Position numbers and translations under genes: made by a program
In this document: positions 42,441 through 54,673 of the stretch, one piece after another
Numbering within the stretch: the stretch's first letter is position 1
Layout: each line of letters starts with the position of its first letter
The notes under the pieces: model-generated
What the model saw: the letters and a program-made list of their open reading frames with translations, nothing else
What the model was told of the DNA's origin: nothing
The model's database searches: none
Assembly (NCBI RefSeq): GCF_030272615.1
Contig: NC_081413.1
Location: 165,183,080 to 165,247,079, forward strand
Length of the DNA: 64,000 nucleotides
Origin: Cryptomeria japonica
Taxonomy: Eukaryota > Streptophyta > Pinopsida > Cupressales > Cupressaceae
Direction of reading: 5' to 3'

Positions 42441-42850
42441 CTAAATTTCTTCTTTGCTTTCTTCCTCATATGATTTGGGTTCCACTAATGAAATAAAATA
42501 ATAGTTTTCTTTTTCATTTACATCTATAACACTTCTTCTTGTCTGAACTCCTTTGTTTTTGTTTCCAATTATCTAATCTTATGAATGATTCTTTTGCACA
42601 TATTTTGTTTAGATCTTAATCACTTGTTCAAGTTCTTCTTCTTCCTCTTCAGTTTCATTTGTCTCTTTCTCATTATTGCCTTTCATATCTATCTTTTCTT
42701 TTTCTACAATAGGAATAATCTCAAGTTCAGTCTCTTGTATAGGTTTAGGGGTAGTCTGATCTCATGCTTCACATACTTTCACATGTGTGCTTTCCACTAT
42801 TTATTTCAATATCTTATTATATCATTGATAGGTTTTGTTTTTTGTTGCAC
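42441..42850 (-). pseudogene. Copia integrase-RT linker (element H)
   Basis: Minus strand. Low-complexity acidic sequence (poly-Glu/Ser-type codons on the minus strand, CTT/TTC runs on the plus strand) with several stops, as expected of the variable linker before RT. No motif. Confidence 0.5.
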
Positions 42851-43645
42851 ATCTTAAGAATACTCCTTCATTTCCTCTAGTATCAAACTTTTCAATATCA
42901 TCTTCATCTCTTCCAATATAACACCTACTCCCAAAAAAATGAAATATTTCACAGTAGGGGGTCTTCCTTTCCATCGCTCATAAGGTGTCTTAGTATGATT
43001 TACTCTAATCTGTACCTTACTAATAATATAAACAATAATATGCATAGCTTATTTCCAATATAAATTATCCATGTTAGCATCCTTCATCATAGTTCTAGCC
43101 ATTTCAATAACAACCACATTCTTCCTTTCTTTAACATCATTTCATTGAGAGGTTGTCGAAGCAAAAAAGTGTCTTCTAATACCATATTTCTCACAAAAAG
43201 TCTCAAATTCATTTGAAGTAAATTCTCCACCTCTATCAAATCTTAAACATTTGATTTTAGCATCAACTTGATTCTCTACCATTGCTTTGAACACTTTAAA
43301 TCTTTCAGAAGCTTCAAATTTTTCTAAAAAAAAATGTAACCCATGTCATCCTAGAGTAATCATCAACAAGTAACATGAAATACATTTCTTCATTAAGTCC
43401 TTTTGTCCTTGTAACTCTGCAAAGGTCTATATGAACCATCTTCAGGTGTCTTGAAGTGTAATACTCATTGTTCTTGAAACTCCTCTTCATCTACTTTCCT
43501 AATTGACATTTGTTGCACATAGTATCAATAGGCTTGATAATCTTTGGTAAATCTCTCACATCTTTAGTATTATTGATCGTTATCATATTGTCAAAGTTAA
43601 CATGTCATGTCCTTTATACCATAACTAACATTCACAACTCTATGT
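42851..43645 (-). pseudogene. Copia integrase remnant (element H)
   Basis: Minus strand. HHCC region HVNFDNMITINNTKDVRDLP then MCNKCQLGK (about 43605-43490). Catalytic core LLVDDYSRMTWVTF (about 43380-43340), then frameshifts. AYYCLYY and PYELWKG-type blocks and the GRPPTVKYFIFLG block (about 42990-42950) close it. A run of T (43333-43342 area) marks one frameshift. The second and third catalytic residues sit in frameshifted segments. Confidence 0.82.
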
Positions 43646-44548
43646 CTAAAAACATCTACTTCCACTCTTGTCCTTAACGAAATAAACATTTTCATTTGTT
43701 TTAATACCTTCTTCTACCATTCTTCTAGTTTCTCCTTTTCTAATGACACATCTTGTCTTATTGAATAACACTTCATAACCTTTATTGCACATTTGACTAA
43801 CACTCATCAAACTATGTCTCAAACCTTCAACATAATAAATATCATTAGTTTTATGCTTACCATCAATAGAGATATTTCCTATTCCACAAATAGGTGCAAC
43901 TTCCTCTCCTACAAATTTCACTAATCCACCATCGTAATTCTTGAGATTAATGAACTTATCTTTTTCTCCAATCATGTGATTTGAACATCTGAAATCAATT
44001 ATCCACGCTCTGAATTCAAACTTAGCATGTTGTGCAATCTTTTCTCTTGCTAGCTTTTTGTTTTTTTCAACATTATCTTGTCTTCCAGACCTATCCTAGT
44101 TCTTCTCTTGAATAAATATTCTTCATTTGTGTTCTCGCCATCTTCATCCTTAGATGAATGTATTCCTATAGAACAAAAACTCTTTTTCCCTTTATCTCTA
44201 TCATCTGTCATTTTATTAAAATCGTGTCTTCTATATCTACTTTTCTTTTCATCATCAATAGGTTTTTTGTAATCTTCCTGATACATAAAATTAGAAGCAT
44301 AATAACCAATTCTACCACAATTAAAGCATTTGAAATGTAACTTATCTTTGTACTTTCCAATTCCTCTCTTCAATATTTTGCAAAGTTCTCTTCAATCTCA
44401 TCCAGGTTTCACTTGTTTCCGGTTCATCTTCAAATATTTTTTAAACATTAAATGCAACTTCTTTTTGGTAGGTTTTTATATCATCCATCTCTCTGATTTA
44501 AAAATAAAATAATGTTCATATGAGTTGATCAATAAATTAGTTATTTAG
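43646..44548 (-). pseudogene. Copia gag C-terminus, zinc knuckle and protease (element H)
   Basis: Minus strand. The zinc knuckle FKCFNCGRIGYYASNF (about 44330-44290) has His replaced by Tyr and the last Cys by Phe. The protease block WIIDFRCSNHMIGEKDKF (about 44010-43950) has lost its D-S-G triad (D-F-R). After it, GLRHSLMSVSQMCNKGYEVL and a following Arg-rich block (43830-43700) are the usual protease-to-integrase linker. The upper edge meets the solo LTR A3. Gag continues on the other side at 45593. Confidence 0.85.
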
Positions 44549-45592
44549 TGTTCGCTTGATGATGATTGTAATGTATTCATCACTTGTTGTGATTGATGAA
44601 ACACTCACACACATATATGATTACATTGACTATTGGTATAACTTCAATTGTTTTTTACTACCAACCGATACTTTGTGTCAATCGGTATGTGCCTAAGAGA
44701 TAACCTATGGTAACACTAAGTTGACATCAAAGTGAAGATGAAGTTGAAGGTAAAGATCAAGTGGAAGATTCTTGGACAATGATTCACTAGTTTTATTCCA
44801 ACCAGTATTTGATTTTGTGATGTGTTACCTACATCGTTTGTTTGGCGGTCATTTTTGTGATGAGTTATGTTCAAATGTCTAGATACACTGCACCTAGGAA
44901 ATTGTGTTCCTATAGCTGATATAAGGTCTGAATGCCTATTTAAAGACATCTGAGTGAAGCATTTCGTGTGAGATGAAAAAGGAGAGAACAGATATAGTAG
45001 AGGTGATCTATGTGAATACTTTTTTGAAGAGTGATAAGTGTTTAGATGGAGAGAAGTGTTGAATATACTTAGAATAATCTGATCAAGCAAGTTTGTGCTA
45101 CTCAGAACAGATCAAATCTTTCTTGTTGTTTTCTAATCATTACAATAGAACTAAATCCCCTAGCCAGGTAAGCTCTAACAAGATTCATTGTACAAATCCT
45201 CTAACAATGTGATCCATTAGTTTAGATTCTAAAATCCTCCAGAAAGGTTACTCTTAATAGGGTAGTACTCTTAACAGGGTATAAGCTTCTAATCAAGCTC
45301 GGGATTTGTAACAAGATTCACTCCTAGCAGAGCTCTTTGTAAGACCTTAACCGGTCAGTTTTCTATTACTGCAGATAGTTAACTTTTGAGTTCCATCTCA
45401 CCGTGATTTTTACCTATTTGGGGTTTTCCACATATAAACACTTGTGTTATGGTGGATGTTGTTATTTCATTTTGGATAACATGTATTTTGTTTAACAACT
45501 TGGTTAAGTTCATCTACCAGTTAGTATTTAAAGTAGTGTTTGTTTTGGTGTCACTGATTCACCCCCCCTCTCAATGCTTTTCAAGTCCATCA
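44549..45592 (+). mobile_element. Solo LTR A3 with perfect TTTAG TSD, inserted in the gag of H
   Basis: 1044 bp from TGTTCGCTTGATGATG to GTCCATCA, same family as the LTRs of element A. Flanks TTTAG at 44544-44548 and 45593-45597 are identical. On the minus strand the gag frame of H reads on from ECHDLN (right side) to the block IDQL...REMDD (left side), which confirms a clean insertion. The palindromic mini-repeat array is at about 45155-45345. Confidence 0.93.
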
Positions 45593-46172
45593 TTTAGATC
45601 ATGACATTCTTCATTCGCACACTTCTTCAATTTGTAGGGTTTAGTCAATATAAACATGATCTTTCTTATGACATCACCTTCTTCTAAAGTTCCACTAACA
45701 ACTCCGATAGACTTAAAGATATCATTCACTCTGTGTATGTAATTCTCAATTCTTCCATTATCTATCATTCTCAAACATTCATAATCTTGTTTCAAATTCA
45801 TCAACCTAGTTTGATTTGTCTTAAGATCACCTTCATATGCATAACACAACTTGTTCTAGATCTCCTTAGCTTCTTTCAGTCCTTTAGCTTTACTGAATAC
45901 TGCATCACTCAGACTATTGATAAGTATTGTTATAGCTTTTGTATTTGTCTCCTAAGTGTTAAGTTCATCTATAGTTGTAGGTCCATTCAGAGGAGGTGTA
46001 TAACTAGTTTGGATAATATCTCAAATTCCATTATGCAAAGTTTCCAAGTAAGATTCTATTATATCCTTCCAATAAGAAAAATTGGTTGCATTGAACATCA
46101 ATGCTTTAAGTTAAAATTCATGTGTCATTCTGAATCTACCTCAGCTAGTTAAGATTTCCAAAGAGGAACCAA
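45593..46172 (-). pseudogene. Copia gag N-terminal remnant (element H)
   Basis: Minus strand. The clearest frame (45849-45593) reads KTNQTRLMNLKQDYECLRMI, then ENYIHRVNDIFKSIGVVSGT and a KPYKLKKCANEECHDL end: a UBN2-type gag like those of E and J. The upstream part (46150-45850) is heavily broken, with only scattered gag-like blocks readable. Confidence 0.78.
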
Positions 46173-46187
46173 TGCTCAGATACCAAT
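46173..46187 (-). promoter_or_regulatory. Primer binding site of element H
   Basis: On the minus strand the LTR end TTCAACA (46188) is followed by 'attggtatctgagcat', one mismatch from the initiator-Met primer core TGGTATCAGAGC. Confidence 0.82.
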
Positions 46188-47102
46188 TGTTGAACACAAG
46201 GAAGGACTAAAAGGGGGGGAACCAGTCCAAAACTTCAAAATAAATTAATTTTAATCAACATCAAATAACATAGTAGTAACAACTCATTCATCAACATTTG
46301 AACATCAACCATCAACACATGAACACGAGATTTACATGGAAAACTCAAATAGAGAAAACCCACAATGAGAATCTAATTCACAATATGAATATGAATAATT
46401 ACAAAGTTTTAGGCTCACTGCCAAGGAGAAACAATACCTGATGGAATTTCAAGGCTAAGAAACACTACCTTAGGACAAGATACAAGGACTTGCACAACCG
46501 AAGCTCACTGCTTCAGGACAAGATACAATCTAATGCCAAAGGATTCACTATCAATCAGTAGTGAAGAAAATATTGGAACTAAAGTTGAGAAGGACCTCCT
46601 GAACATAAAATTATCCTTGAACAACTATATTAAGTAACCAATATCATGGAAAATGTCTCTGATAATCACCATAAGCATCCTTGAACAACTGTATTAAGTA
46701 TATCACCTTCAAAGATTTGACCTTTGCACTTCTACAAACTCAAATATGTGTGCACATCATTTGCATACACTTCTCATCAATTCACACACAATCCATCTAA
46801 AACACTCAACACATACATCCACACACCTTAAATATGAGATATATTGTTAAAAAACCTAATCAAGGGTCAACCAAAACAAAATAAGCATCATTACACAAAA
46901 TAAGCCACTCGAACCAAAAATACTCAAAGTAGTCCACTCCAGGACTGAGAGGGAACCAAAACAAATCACAATACATCCTTCCAAGATGAATCCAATGATC
47001 CACACATGCTAACACATTCTCGAAAGGTGTGACCAAACATAATGTATAGATATAACAATCAATCAATTGAAGAACATCTTCCAATGCAAAATACCTCACG
47101 CG

Positions 47103-47548
47103 TGTAATACCCGCCAAAATACCCTAGAGAAATACACTAAGTAACACACAAATAGATAATTTTCTTTCAAAAACATCTACCAATGCCACATAAATAACTA
47201 TCTTCTCATATGCGTCAATCATCCAATAACAAGAATGACATCTAGTCATCATAACATAATCTCAAGAACACATAATGCAAGTGGAAATAAACACAATACA
47301 TCTAAGAATTCCCTAGGGTATCTCAACACCATTACCTAGTCTATTTATAAGAAATAACGACATGAACATTACTATAAATCATGCATAATATCTCTAACAT
47401 TATTTATTCATTCTATCAAAACACATATGATCATTCACTACCCTTAAATATGAATACATCCATGTACTATACATACATAAACCATCCCCTCTTTAAGTTC
47501 ATTTTAAATCACCGATAAAAAAAAATTTTAGTCTCGATCACTCATACA
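47103..47548. other. Left flank of element I, non-coding
   Basis: AT-rich, no ORF of note, no motif. It begins with the I terminus and ends at the TTTCT duplication of element J. Confidence 0.6.
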
Positions 47549-47553
47549 TTTCT

Positions 47554-48791
47554 TATTGGCAATTTGGAGGAATTGATTATGTGTTGCATTGATGTTTTGT
47601 CATTGATGGTAACACCAGTTGTTTTGGTTGTTTACCAGTTTCCAGTTGGTTTCGATAGACTGGTTGGTTTATGATATTGATCAAGTATGATCCGGTATGT
47701 TTTGGTTTGTGGAATTGGTTTGGATCTATCATTCATGATATTCAAATGTGTATCACGATTAGTTGGTTTGGGATTTGATGACTCGGAAGATATCATTTGT
47801 TCTAGTAAGCCTTTTGGTCATTGGTAAGGGTTTTATCGATAGAGCTTTGTTGAAGATCTTTTGATGTACATGATAAGTGGTGTTGGTGTGGATTCTAGAT
47901 GGCTTTCAGGATGATGTTGGTTATCTTTTTCGTGTTCTAGTTCATCAGTGGTGTTGGATTTAGTTTATGGCAACCTATTTTGGGTTTGGTGTTATCTAGG
48001 TTATGGACCAATTTATGTAACGTGTTGGAGGATGTTCCTGATGCATTATCGATGGGATTTAAGGATTGGTTTAGATTTTTTTCAGCCTAAGATGACTTGG
48101 TTGATCATTGGATTGTGGGTTTATGTTATGAACTTATTGTATTATCTTTTTGGTGGCCAACCTAATTGTTTAGGCCCTGGGTTGGTATAAATATGATGTA
48201 AGATCTCTTTGTAGATCATAGGTCAAGTTTATAGGATGATCTATGTGTGAATAATGTTGTAATCATATGTAGAAGGTTTGGTCAATCATAGGTGATCAAA
48301 TTGGGTTTGTAAGAGAGTATTGAGCTTAACCAAAACTGAACTTAGGCATAGGAGATGCTATACTTGCAGTTCACTCTTCTTTCCGGATTGTAGTCTGATG
48401 TTTTTTAGTCAGTGAGGCTCATTTTTGTGATGAGCATTGCGCTCTAGGATATTGGTCTTCCTGCATATGAAATCCCCTCATATTGTAATCACATACTTAC
48501 TACAAATGTATTATCTGACTGTGGGTAGGCTTCCCACTATGGTTTTTCCCTTTACTGGGTTTTCCACATACAAATCTTGGTGTTATGTGTTATGGATGGA
48601 GGGTAACTATTATGTGATTTATGCTTACGTTTAATTGCTAGGTCTATCATTCTGGTATTTTGTTTATGCATTCAAGTATTAAGTTTATATGTTCTAGTAA
48701 TAATGATTTGAATGCTTAAAGTTCTATAATTCGGTGACAACTGATTCACACCCCCTCTCAGTTGTCCTCTGGTTATTTGAGTTGTCTAACA
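47554..48791 (+). mobile_element. 5' LTR of element J
   Basis: 1238 bp, starting TATTGGCAATTTGG (TG mutated to TA) and ending GTCTAACA. Contains 'tatggtttttccctttactg' near 48538, a CACATACAAATC block, and 'gattcacaccccctctcagt' near 48743. The short frame 47948-48190 lies inside the LTR, recurs in the 3' LTR, and is not a gene. Confidence 0.93.
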
Positions 48792-48806
48792 ATTGGTATC
48801 AGAGCT
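48792..48806 (+). promoter_or_regulatory. Primer binding site of element J
   Basis: 'attggtatcagagctt' directly follows the LTR end CA. It is a perfect TGGTATCAGAGC initiator-Met primer core. Confidence 0.92.
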
Positions 48807-48847
48807 TGATCCTCTCTGCAGAAGCTTAACCACTTGAGGAAGATCCT

Positions 48848-49760
48848 ATGGCATCTAGCAGTTCAAGTTCATCAAGTACATCTGCAACTGTTTTCCGGAG
48901 AGAAATTCCTAGGCTTGATGGAACAAATTACAGGGTATGGAAGATTCCGATGGAGACTCACGTGAGATGTCTTGGAAAGGATATTTGGGAGATCACTGAG
49001 AATGGTGTTGCATCATTTAATCCAGTATCTGAAAATCCTCCTCTGGCAGGTCTGGATAAAGAGCTTGAGAATTATTGTAGAGCTAGAGAAGCCCTTTTGT
49101 GTGCACTTTCTGATCAGCAAATAATGGGACTAACTAACAAATCATCTGCAAAGGATATATGGGACAAATTGCAAACTTTGAATGAAGGTGACCCTATTGT
49201 TAAAATTGCTAAACTTGATGGTTACTGAGTGAGCTATGAAAACCTAAAGATGGAATAAGATGAAAGGATTACTGCTTTTATGGAGAGAATTAATGAGATT
49301 GTTTTAGGAATTCAATATTGTGGTGGATCTTTGAGTGAAGATGAAATAGTTTCTAAAGTATTGGGAGCTTTGCCACCATCTTATAAGATGAAGGCTACTG
49401 AAATTAATGAGTTGAGAACTATGGAAAACACCTCTATTAATAGGGATACCTTGGTTGGGAAGTTATCTGCTTTTGAACTTGATGAATTTGGACCTTCTGG
49501 TGCTATGAAATATGAACCTGCTTTTCATGCACCTGCATCATCTACCGACAAGAGTGATTGGAAAGATTTATATGAAAATGAACTAGAGGATATGAAGAAA
49601 GAAGATGAATAATTTGAGCAACTTGAAGCCTTATTTGCTAGAAGAGTACCTAAAGGACCGATAGGAAGTAAGTATGAAGGAAAAACACCTTTTAAATGCT
49701 TTGCATGTAATAAGATAGGTCATTTTGCATCTAGATGTCCTAAAAGGAATTCAAGATTTG
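48848..49760 (+). pseudogene. Copia gag with zinc knuckle (element J)
   Basis: ATG at 48848 after a 40-bp leader: a Ser-rich start, then IPRLDGTNYRVWKIPMETHV, the 'L-D-G-x-N-Y-x-x-W' gag opening. UBN2-type blocks follow (YCRAREALLCALSDQQIMGL; KSSAKDIWDKLQTLNEGDPI; CGGSLSEDEIVSKVLGALPP). The CCHC knuckle CFACNKIGHFASRC at 49698-49738 is complete. Stops at 49226, 49256 and 49610 are in the gag frame. The protein forms the particle that packages element RNA. Residue order and the intact knuckle make this the clearest gag in the window. Confidence 0.93.
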
Positions 49761-50385
49761 AAGAAAGTGCTAGAATATCTTTTAGGCCTAACCATAATTA
49801 TCAGAACACACATAAGTATAGGAAAAATAAAGACAAATCATGCTACTATGTAGATGAGGAAGGTGTGACTGATTCTGATGATGAACCGACACAAGATTCA
49901 GTTAGTGAATTTGATAATGGAAAGGAATGAGTATTATTGGCTATCAAGGAAGATGATCCAATACCTGAAGAGAATTCCCTTACTACTAAAATTGAAGACA
50001 AGGATGAATGGGTAATTGATAGTGGATGTTCACATAATATGACTGGAGATAAAAGGAAGTTCTTATCTATGCAAGAATTTGATGGTGATCTGGTTAGATT
50101 TGGAGATGAAAAAGCATGTATGATCAAGGGAAAATGAACAATATCATTGCATAGTAAGCATAACACTGATAATGTTTATTATATTGAAGGTTTAAGGCAT
50201 AATATTTTGAGTTTAGGATAGTTGGTGGATAAGGGATTTGAGTTACAGTTCAAGGATGGAAAATGCAAGATTATCAACATATCTGGATTGGAAATTGCAA
50301 CCGGTACACGGACTAAAGGTAATATATTTCATTTGAACTCTGGTGAGAAGACATGTTTGATTTTACAAATTATTGAGAGTTGGCT
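49761..50385 (+). pseudogene. Copia protease region (element J)
   Basis: WVIDSGCSHNMTGDKRKF with the catalytic D-S-G at 50018-50026 intact, then the GLRHNILSLG block (about 50190) that links protease to integrase. Stops at 49928 (TGA), 50135 (TGA) and 50219 (TAG). The aspartic protease would cut the polyprotein into its parts. A long acidic stretch, EEDSLT-type (49850-49990), precedes it. Confidence 0.9.
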
Positions 50386-51460
50386 ATGGCATAAGAGGTT
50401 GTGTCATGTGAATTTTTATTGCATTGTGAAGATCCGTTCTACTAAGGCAGTTAGAGATATACCTAAGATTGTAAAGCCCTATAATCCAGTATGTAAGGAA
50501 TGTCAAATGGGAAAGAAAGTCAGAAGTTATTTTAAGAGTATACAAGACAAATCTAATGATGTTCTTGATCTTATTCATACTGATTTGTGTGGTCCTGCTA
50601 GAATCAAAAGTTTTTCAAGGTGATAGATTTTTCATGCTAATCATTGATGATTATTCTAGAATGACGTGGGTTGCTTTTCTAAGGGAGAAGTCTGAAGCAT
50701 TTGCAAAGTTTAAAATATTCACAGATAAAGTTGAGATAGAGACATGATTGAAGATTAAATGTTTAAGGTTAGATCAGGGTGGAGAATTCACATCTGGTGA
50801 ATTTAACAACTATTGTGATAAGAATGGGATAAGGAGACAGTTGTTTGCACCCCAGACACCTCAACAAAATGGATTTGTGGAAAGGAAGAACATAACTATC
50901 TTGGATGCCGCTAGAACTATGATGATAAAAGATAATTTGCCTCATAGCTACTTGAGAGAAGCTGTAAGCATGATAGTATACACATTCAACATAGTTCATA
51001 ACAAAGGAGATATCGGTAAGACACCTTATGAGTTATGGTTTGGTCATACACTGATAGTTAAGTATTTCAGAATCTTTGGTAGTAAATTATATATCAAAAG
51101 AGATGATTCCATTGGAAATTTTGATCCTAGATGTGATGACGAAATATTTCTTAGTTATTCTAATTAAAGCAAATCATATAGATATTATAACAAAAGATTG
51201 CAAAGAATTATGGAGAGAAAAAATGTCAAAGTGGATGAGCAGAACATAAGTCAAATCAGAACCTATGATAGAGAACTAGCAGTGGAAATGATCATAACTA
51301 AACCAATAGCACCTACACCAAAACAAATTTTTGAACCAGTTACTCCGAAAGTATCAGAAAATTCAACAGTGACTGAAGATCAAGACAGACAAACAGAAAA
51401 TCAGAAGACTCCTAGGTATGTAAGGTTGAATCATTCTGAAGATTAGATCATTGGAGACAA
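50386..51460 (+). pseudogene. Copia integrase (element J)
   Basis: HHCC zinc region LWHKRLCHVNF ... VCKECQMGKKV (50386-50520), HTDLCGPARIKS, then a frameshift near 50615. The next frame holds LIIDDYSRMTWVAFLREKSE with the first catalytic Asp. After a TGA at 50745 come LRLDQGGEFTSGEF (second Asp) and PQQNGFVERKNIT (catalytic Glu, about 50880), then GKTPYELWFGH and KYFRIFGSK. Stops at 51165 and 51444. The C-terminal part is a charged linker. All three catalytic residues are present, though in broken frames. Confidence 0.92.
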
Positions 51461-52560
51461 AAGAAAAGGAGCAATGACAAGAGCAAGGTTGGGAGCTGAT
51501 GAGGTATGCTTTATTTCTCAAGTTGAACTGGCATCGGTAATTGAAGCTTGTAAAGATGAAATTTGGATGAAAGCTATGGAAGAAGAATTAGATTAGATAG
51601 AAAATAATAACACATGGACTTTAGTTCCCCGACCTAAAAATAAGAATGTTATTGGAACTAAATAGTTTTTTAGGAATAAATTGAATGAGGATGGACAAGT
51701 TGTGAGGAATAAAGATAGATTGGTTTGTAAAGGATATTCTTAGAAGGAAGGAATTGATTATGGTGAAACCTTTGAACCAGTAGCTAGGATTGAAGCTATG
51801 AGATTATTTCTTGCTTATGTTGCTCATAAGAATTACAAGGTTTATCAGATGGATGTTAAGTGTACATTTCTGAATGGAGATCTTGAAGAGGAATTTTATA
51901 TTGAGAAACCTGATGGATTTCATTTTCAGATGACAAAAACATGGTTTGCAGGTTAAAGAAAGCTTTATATGGATTGAAACAAGCCCCTAGAGCTTGGTAT
52001 GCAAGAATGCATAAATATATTTTGAAGCTTGATTTGACTAAAGGTAATGCTGATAGTAATTTATATTATAAGATCGTTGATGATGACATATTGATTATTG
52101 AGGTCTTTATTGATGATATCATTTTTGGAGGTGAAGATAAGATGTGTATGGAATTCTCTAACAAGATGAAGAATGAATTTGAGATGTCTATGATTGGGGA
52201 GATGATATTTTTATTTGGTTTGCATATTAATCAAACTAATAAAGGTATTTTCATCTATCAAATTAAGTATGGTAGAGAGCTGTTGAAGATATTTGGTATG
52301 GAAAATTGTAAACCGGTTAGTACTCTGATGGTTACAAGTGAGAAATTGAAAAAGAATGATGCATCTACACTGGTAAATCCTACTAGGTACAAGTCTATGA
52401 TTGGTGGTTTGTTATATTTGACTCAGACTAGATCGGATATAATAAATGCAATTTTTATTATATCAAGATATTAGAGTGATCCTAGAGAAAATCATGAGAG
52501 TGCGGTGAAAAGGATTTTTAGGTATTTGCATGGAACAACTGAGTATGGTTTGTGGTATCC
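51461..52560 (+). pseudogene. Copia reverse transcriptase (element J)
   Basis: EEELD*IENNNTWTLVPRPK start with TAG at 51594 and another at 51663, then RLVCKGYS with TAG at 51741, [40 protein letters not shown], a frameshift near 51930, [20 protein letters not shown], and the catalytic box FIDDIIFGG (about 52110), where Tyr-Val is Phe-Ile but both Asp are kept. MSMIGEMIFLFGLHINQ and TRYKSMIGGLLYLTQTRSDI close it. TAG at 52472. Confidence 0.93.
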
Positions 52561-53209
52561 TAAAAATGATGACTTTACATTATGTGCATATATAAATGCA
52601 AATTGGGCTGGAGATGTTGATGTCTAGAAGAGCACATCTAGTGGAGCTTTCTTTCTTCGAAAGAAACTTATTTCATGGATCAACAAGAAGCAGTCATGCA
52701 CTTCTTTATCTACTGCTAAAGTTGAGTATGTTGTTGTTGCTACTAACTATACACAAGTTCTATGGATGAAGCAAATGTTGAAGGATATAAAGGTGCATTG
52801 TAATGAACTGGTAGTTATTCACTGTGATAACTCTTTTGTTATTGATATATCAAAGAATCCGGTATTTCATTCTAAGACAAAGCACATATCTATCAAGTAT
52901 AACTTTTTCAAGGACAAGGTGGAAGCAAATAAATTCAGATTGGTTTATGTGAACATTAAAGAGAAGATTGTAGACATTTTCACTAAACCTTTTCCTAAAG
53001 AATCATTTGAGTACTTCAGAGACAGATTGGGGGTTTCTACCCCTCCGGTAGAGACCTTTGTGATACTGATTGGCATTAGTGTGGTATGCATTGTTAGAGC
53101 TACTATTTATTCTGGATTGATGTGGTGGTGCTACTACTCAGGGGGAGTAGTCATTTGTAAGAATCAAAGGATTTATGATTTTTCTTTGATGTTCATGTCA
53201 GATCTCTAG
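52561..53209 (+). pseudogene. Copia RNase H (element J)
   Basis: Starts at LCAYINANWAGDVDV (first catalytic Asp changed to Asn), TAG at 52625, then KSTSSGAFFLRKKLISWINK, AKVEYVVVATNYTQVLWMKQ, VIHCDNSFVIDISKNPVFHS (catalytic Asp) and KHISIKYNFFKDKVEANKF. The frame runs on to 53209 through a hydrophobic tail that likely lies beyond the original protein end. RNase H removes the RNA strand after reverse transcription. Confidence 0.9.
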
Positions 53210-53415
53210 CATTGATGTCAAAGGGGGATAGATATATGTGAAAAATAGAGCTTAAAAAAAATCAATCAAAGGGCGAGTTTGGTTCAAAACTTTATTTCTA
53301 TATCATTTTGTGGGAGATTGTTGGTTGTCTTCCATTAGGGGAGAATTGTTTGGCATTTATTGGCACTTGGATGTTTTTCACATCTAGTGTTGCCATCAAT
53401 GCCAAAGCGAGAGAT
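53138..53415 (+). promoter_or_regulatory. Multiple polypurine tracts before the J 3' LTR
   Basis: AGGGGGAG or near variants at 53138-53148, 53219-53230, about 53266-53275 (mutated) and 53402-53415 (mutated, next to the LTR start at 53416). Repeated tracts between pol and 3' LTR are the published Sirevirus signature. Confidence 0.7.
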
Positions 53416-54668
53416 TGTTGGCAATTTTGATGAATTGATTATGTGTTGCATTGATGTTTCGTCATTGATTGAAACACCAATTGTTTTGGTTGTTTACTAG
53501 TTTCTGGTTGGTTCCGGTAGAGTGGTTGGTTTATGATATTGATCTGGTATGATATGGTATTCTTTGGTTTGTGGAATTGGGTTGGATCTGTCATTCATGC
53601 TATTCACATGTGTATCATGATTAATTGGTTCAGGATTTGATGACTCAGGAGCTATCATTTTTTCTAGTAAGCCTTTTGGTCACTGGTAAGGGTTTTACCG
53701 ATAGAGCTTTATTGAAGATCTTTTGATGCACATGATAAGTAGTGTTGGTGTGGATTCTAGATAGATTTCAAGATGTTGTTGGCTATCTTGTTTGTGTTCC
53801 AGTTCATTGGTGGTGTTGGATTTGGCTTATGGCAACCTATTTTGGGTTCGGTGTTATCTAGGTTATGGACCAGTTTATGTAACGTGTTGGAGGATGTTCC
53901 TGATGCTTTACCAGAGGGATTTAAGGATTGGCTTACATTGTGTTCGGCCTAAGATGAATTGGTTGATCATTGGATTGTGGGTTTATGCTATGAACTTATT
54001 GTATTATCTTTTTGGTGGCCGGCCTAATTGTTTAGGCCTTAGGTTGGTATTAATATGATGTAAGATCTCTTTGTAGATCATAGGTCAAGGTTATAGGATG
54101 ATCTATGTGTGAATAATGTTGTAATCATATGTAGAAGGTTTGGTCGATCATAGATGATCGAATTGGATTTTTAAGGGAGGTTTAAGGCCTCCGATATTGA
54201 GCTTAATCAGAACTGTACTCAGGCATAGGAGATGCTATACTTGTAGTTCACTCTTCTTTCTAGATTGTAGTCTGAGGTTTTGTAGTCAGTGAGGCTCCTT
54301 TTTGTGATGAGGAGTGCGCTCTAGGCTGTTGGCCTTCTGGCATGTGCAAGCCCCTCATATTGTAATCACATACTTTCTGCAGAAGTATTATCTGAGTATG
54401 GGTAGGCTTCCCACCGTGGTTTTTCCCTTTACCAGATTTTCCACGTACAAATATTGGTGTTATGTGTAATGGATGGATGGTAACTGTTCTATGATTTATG
54501 CTTATGTTTAATATCTAGGTTTGTTATTCTGGTATTTGGTTTATGCATTCCCATATTAAGTTTATATGTTCCAGTAATAAGGATTTGAATTCTTAAAGTT
54601 CTATAATCTGGTGACAACTGATTCACCCCCCCTCTTAGTTGTCCTCTAGTTATTTGAGTTGTCTAATA
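53416..54668 (+). mobile_element. 3' LTR of element J
   Basis: 1253 bp from TGTTGGCAATTTTGATG to GTCTAATA (end CA mutated to TA). It keeps the CACGTACAAAT block and 'attcaccccccctcttagtt' near 54623. Confidence 0.93.
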
Positions 54669-54673
54669 TTTCT

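Larger units (their letters stand above)
47549..54673 (+). mobile_element. Element J: near full-length copia (Sirevirus-like) retrotransposon with TTTCT TSDs
   Basis: 7115 bp (47554-54668), flanked by TTTCT at 47549-47553 and 54669-54673. LTRs are 1238 and 1253 bp. All expected parts appear in the copia order: primer site, gag, zinc knuckle, protease, integrase, RT, RNase H, polypurine tracts. At least eleven premature stops and frameshifts near 50615 and 51930 make it inactive. The LTRs differ at roughly one base in eight in the first 200 bp, by eye, so the insertion is old. It is the best template for reading the more broken relatives P, E and H. Confidence 0.95.

Noticed and set aside
47948-48190. 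Open frame inside the J LTR, repeated at 53792-54058
   Set aside because: Both lie at the same position in the two LTRs and are explained by LTR identity. No known protein motif.
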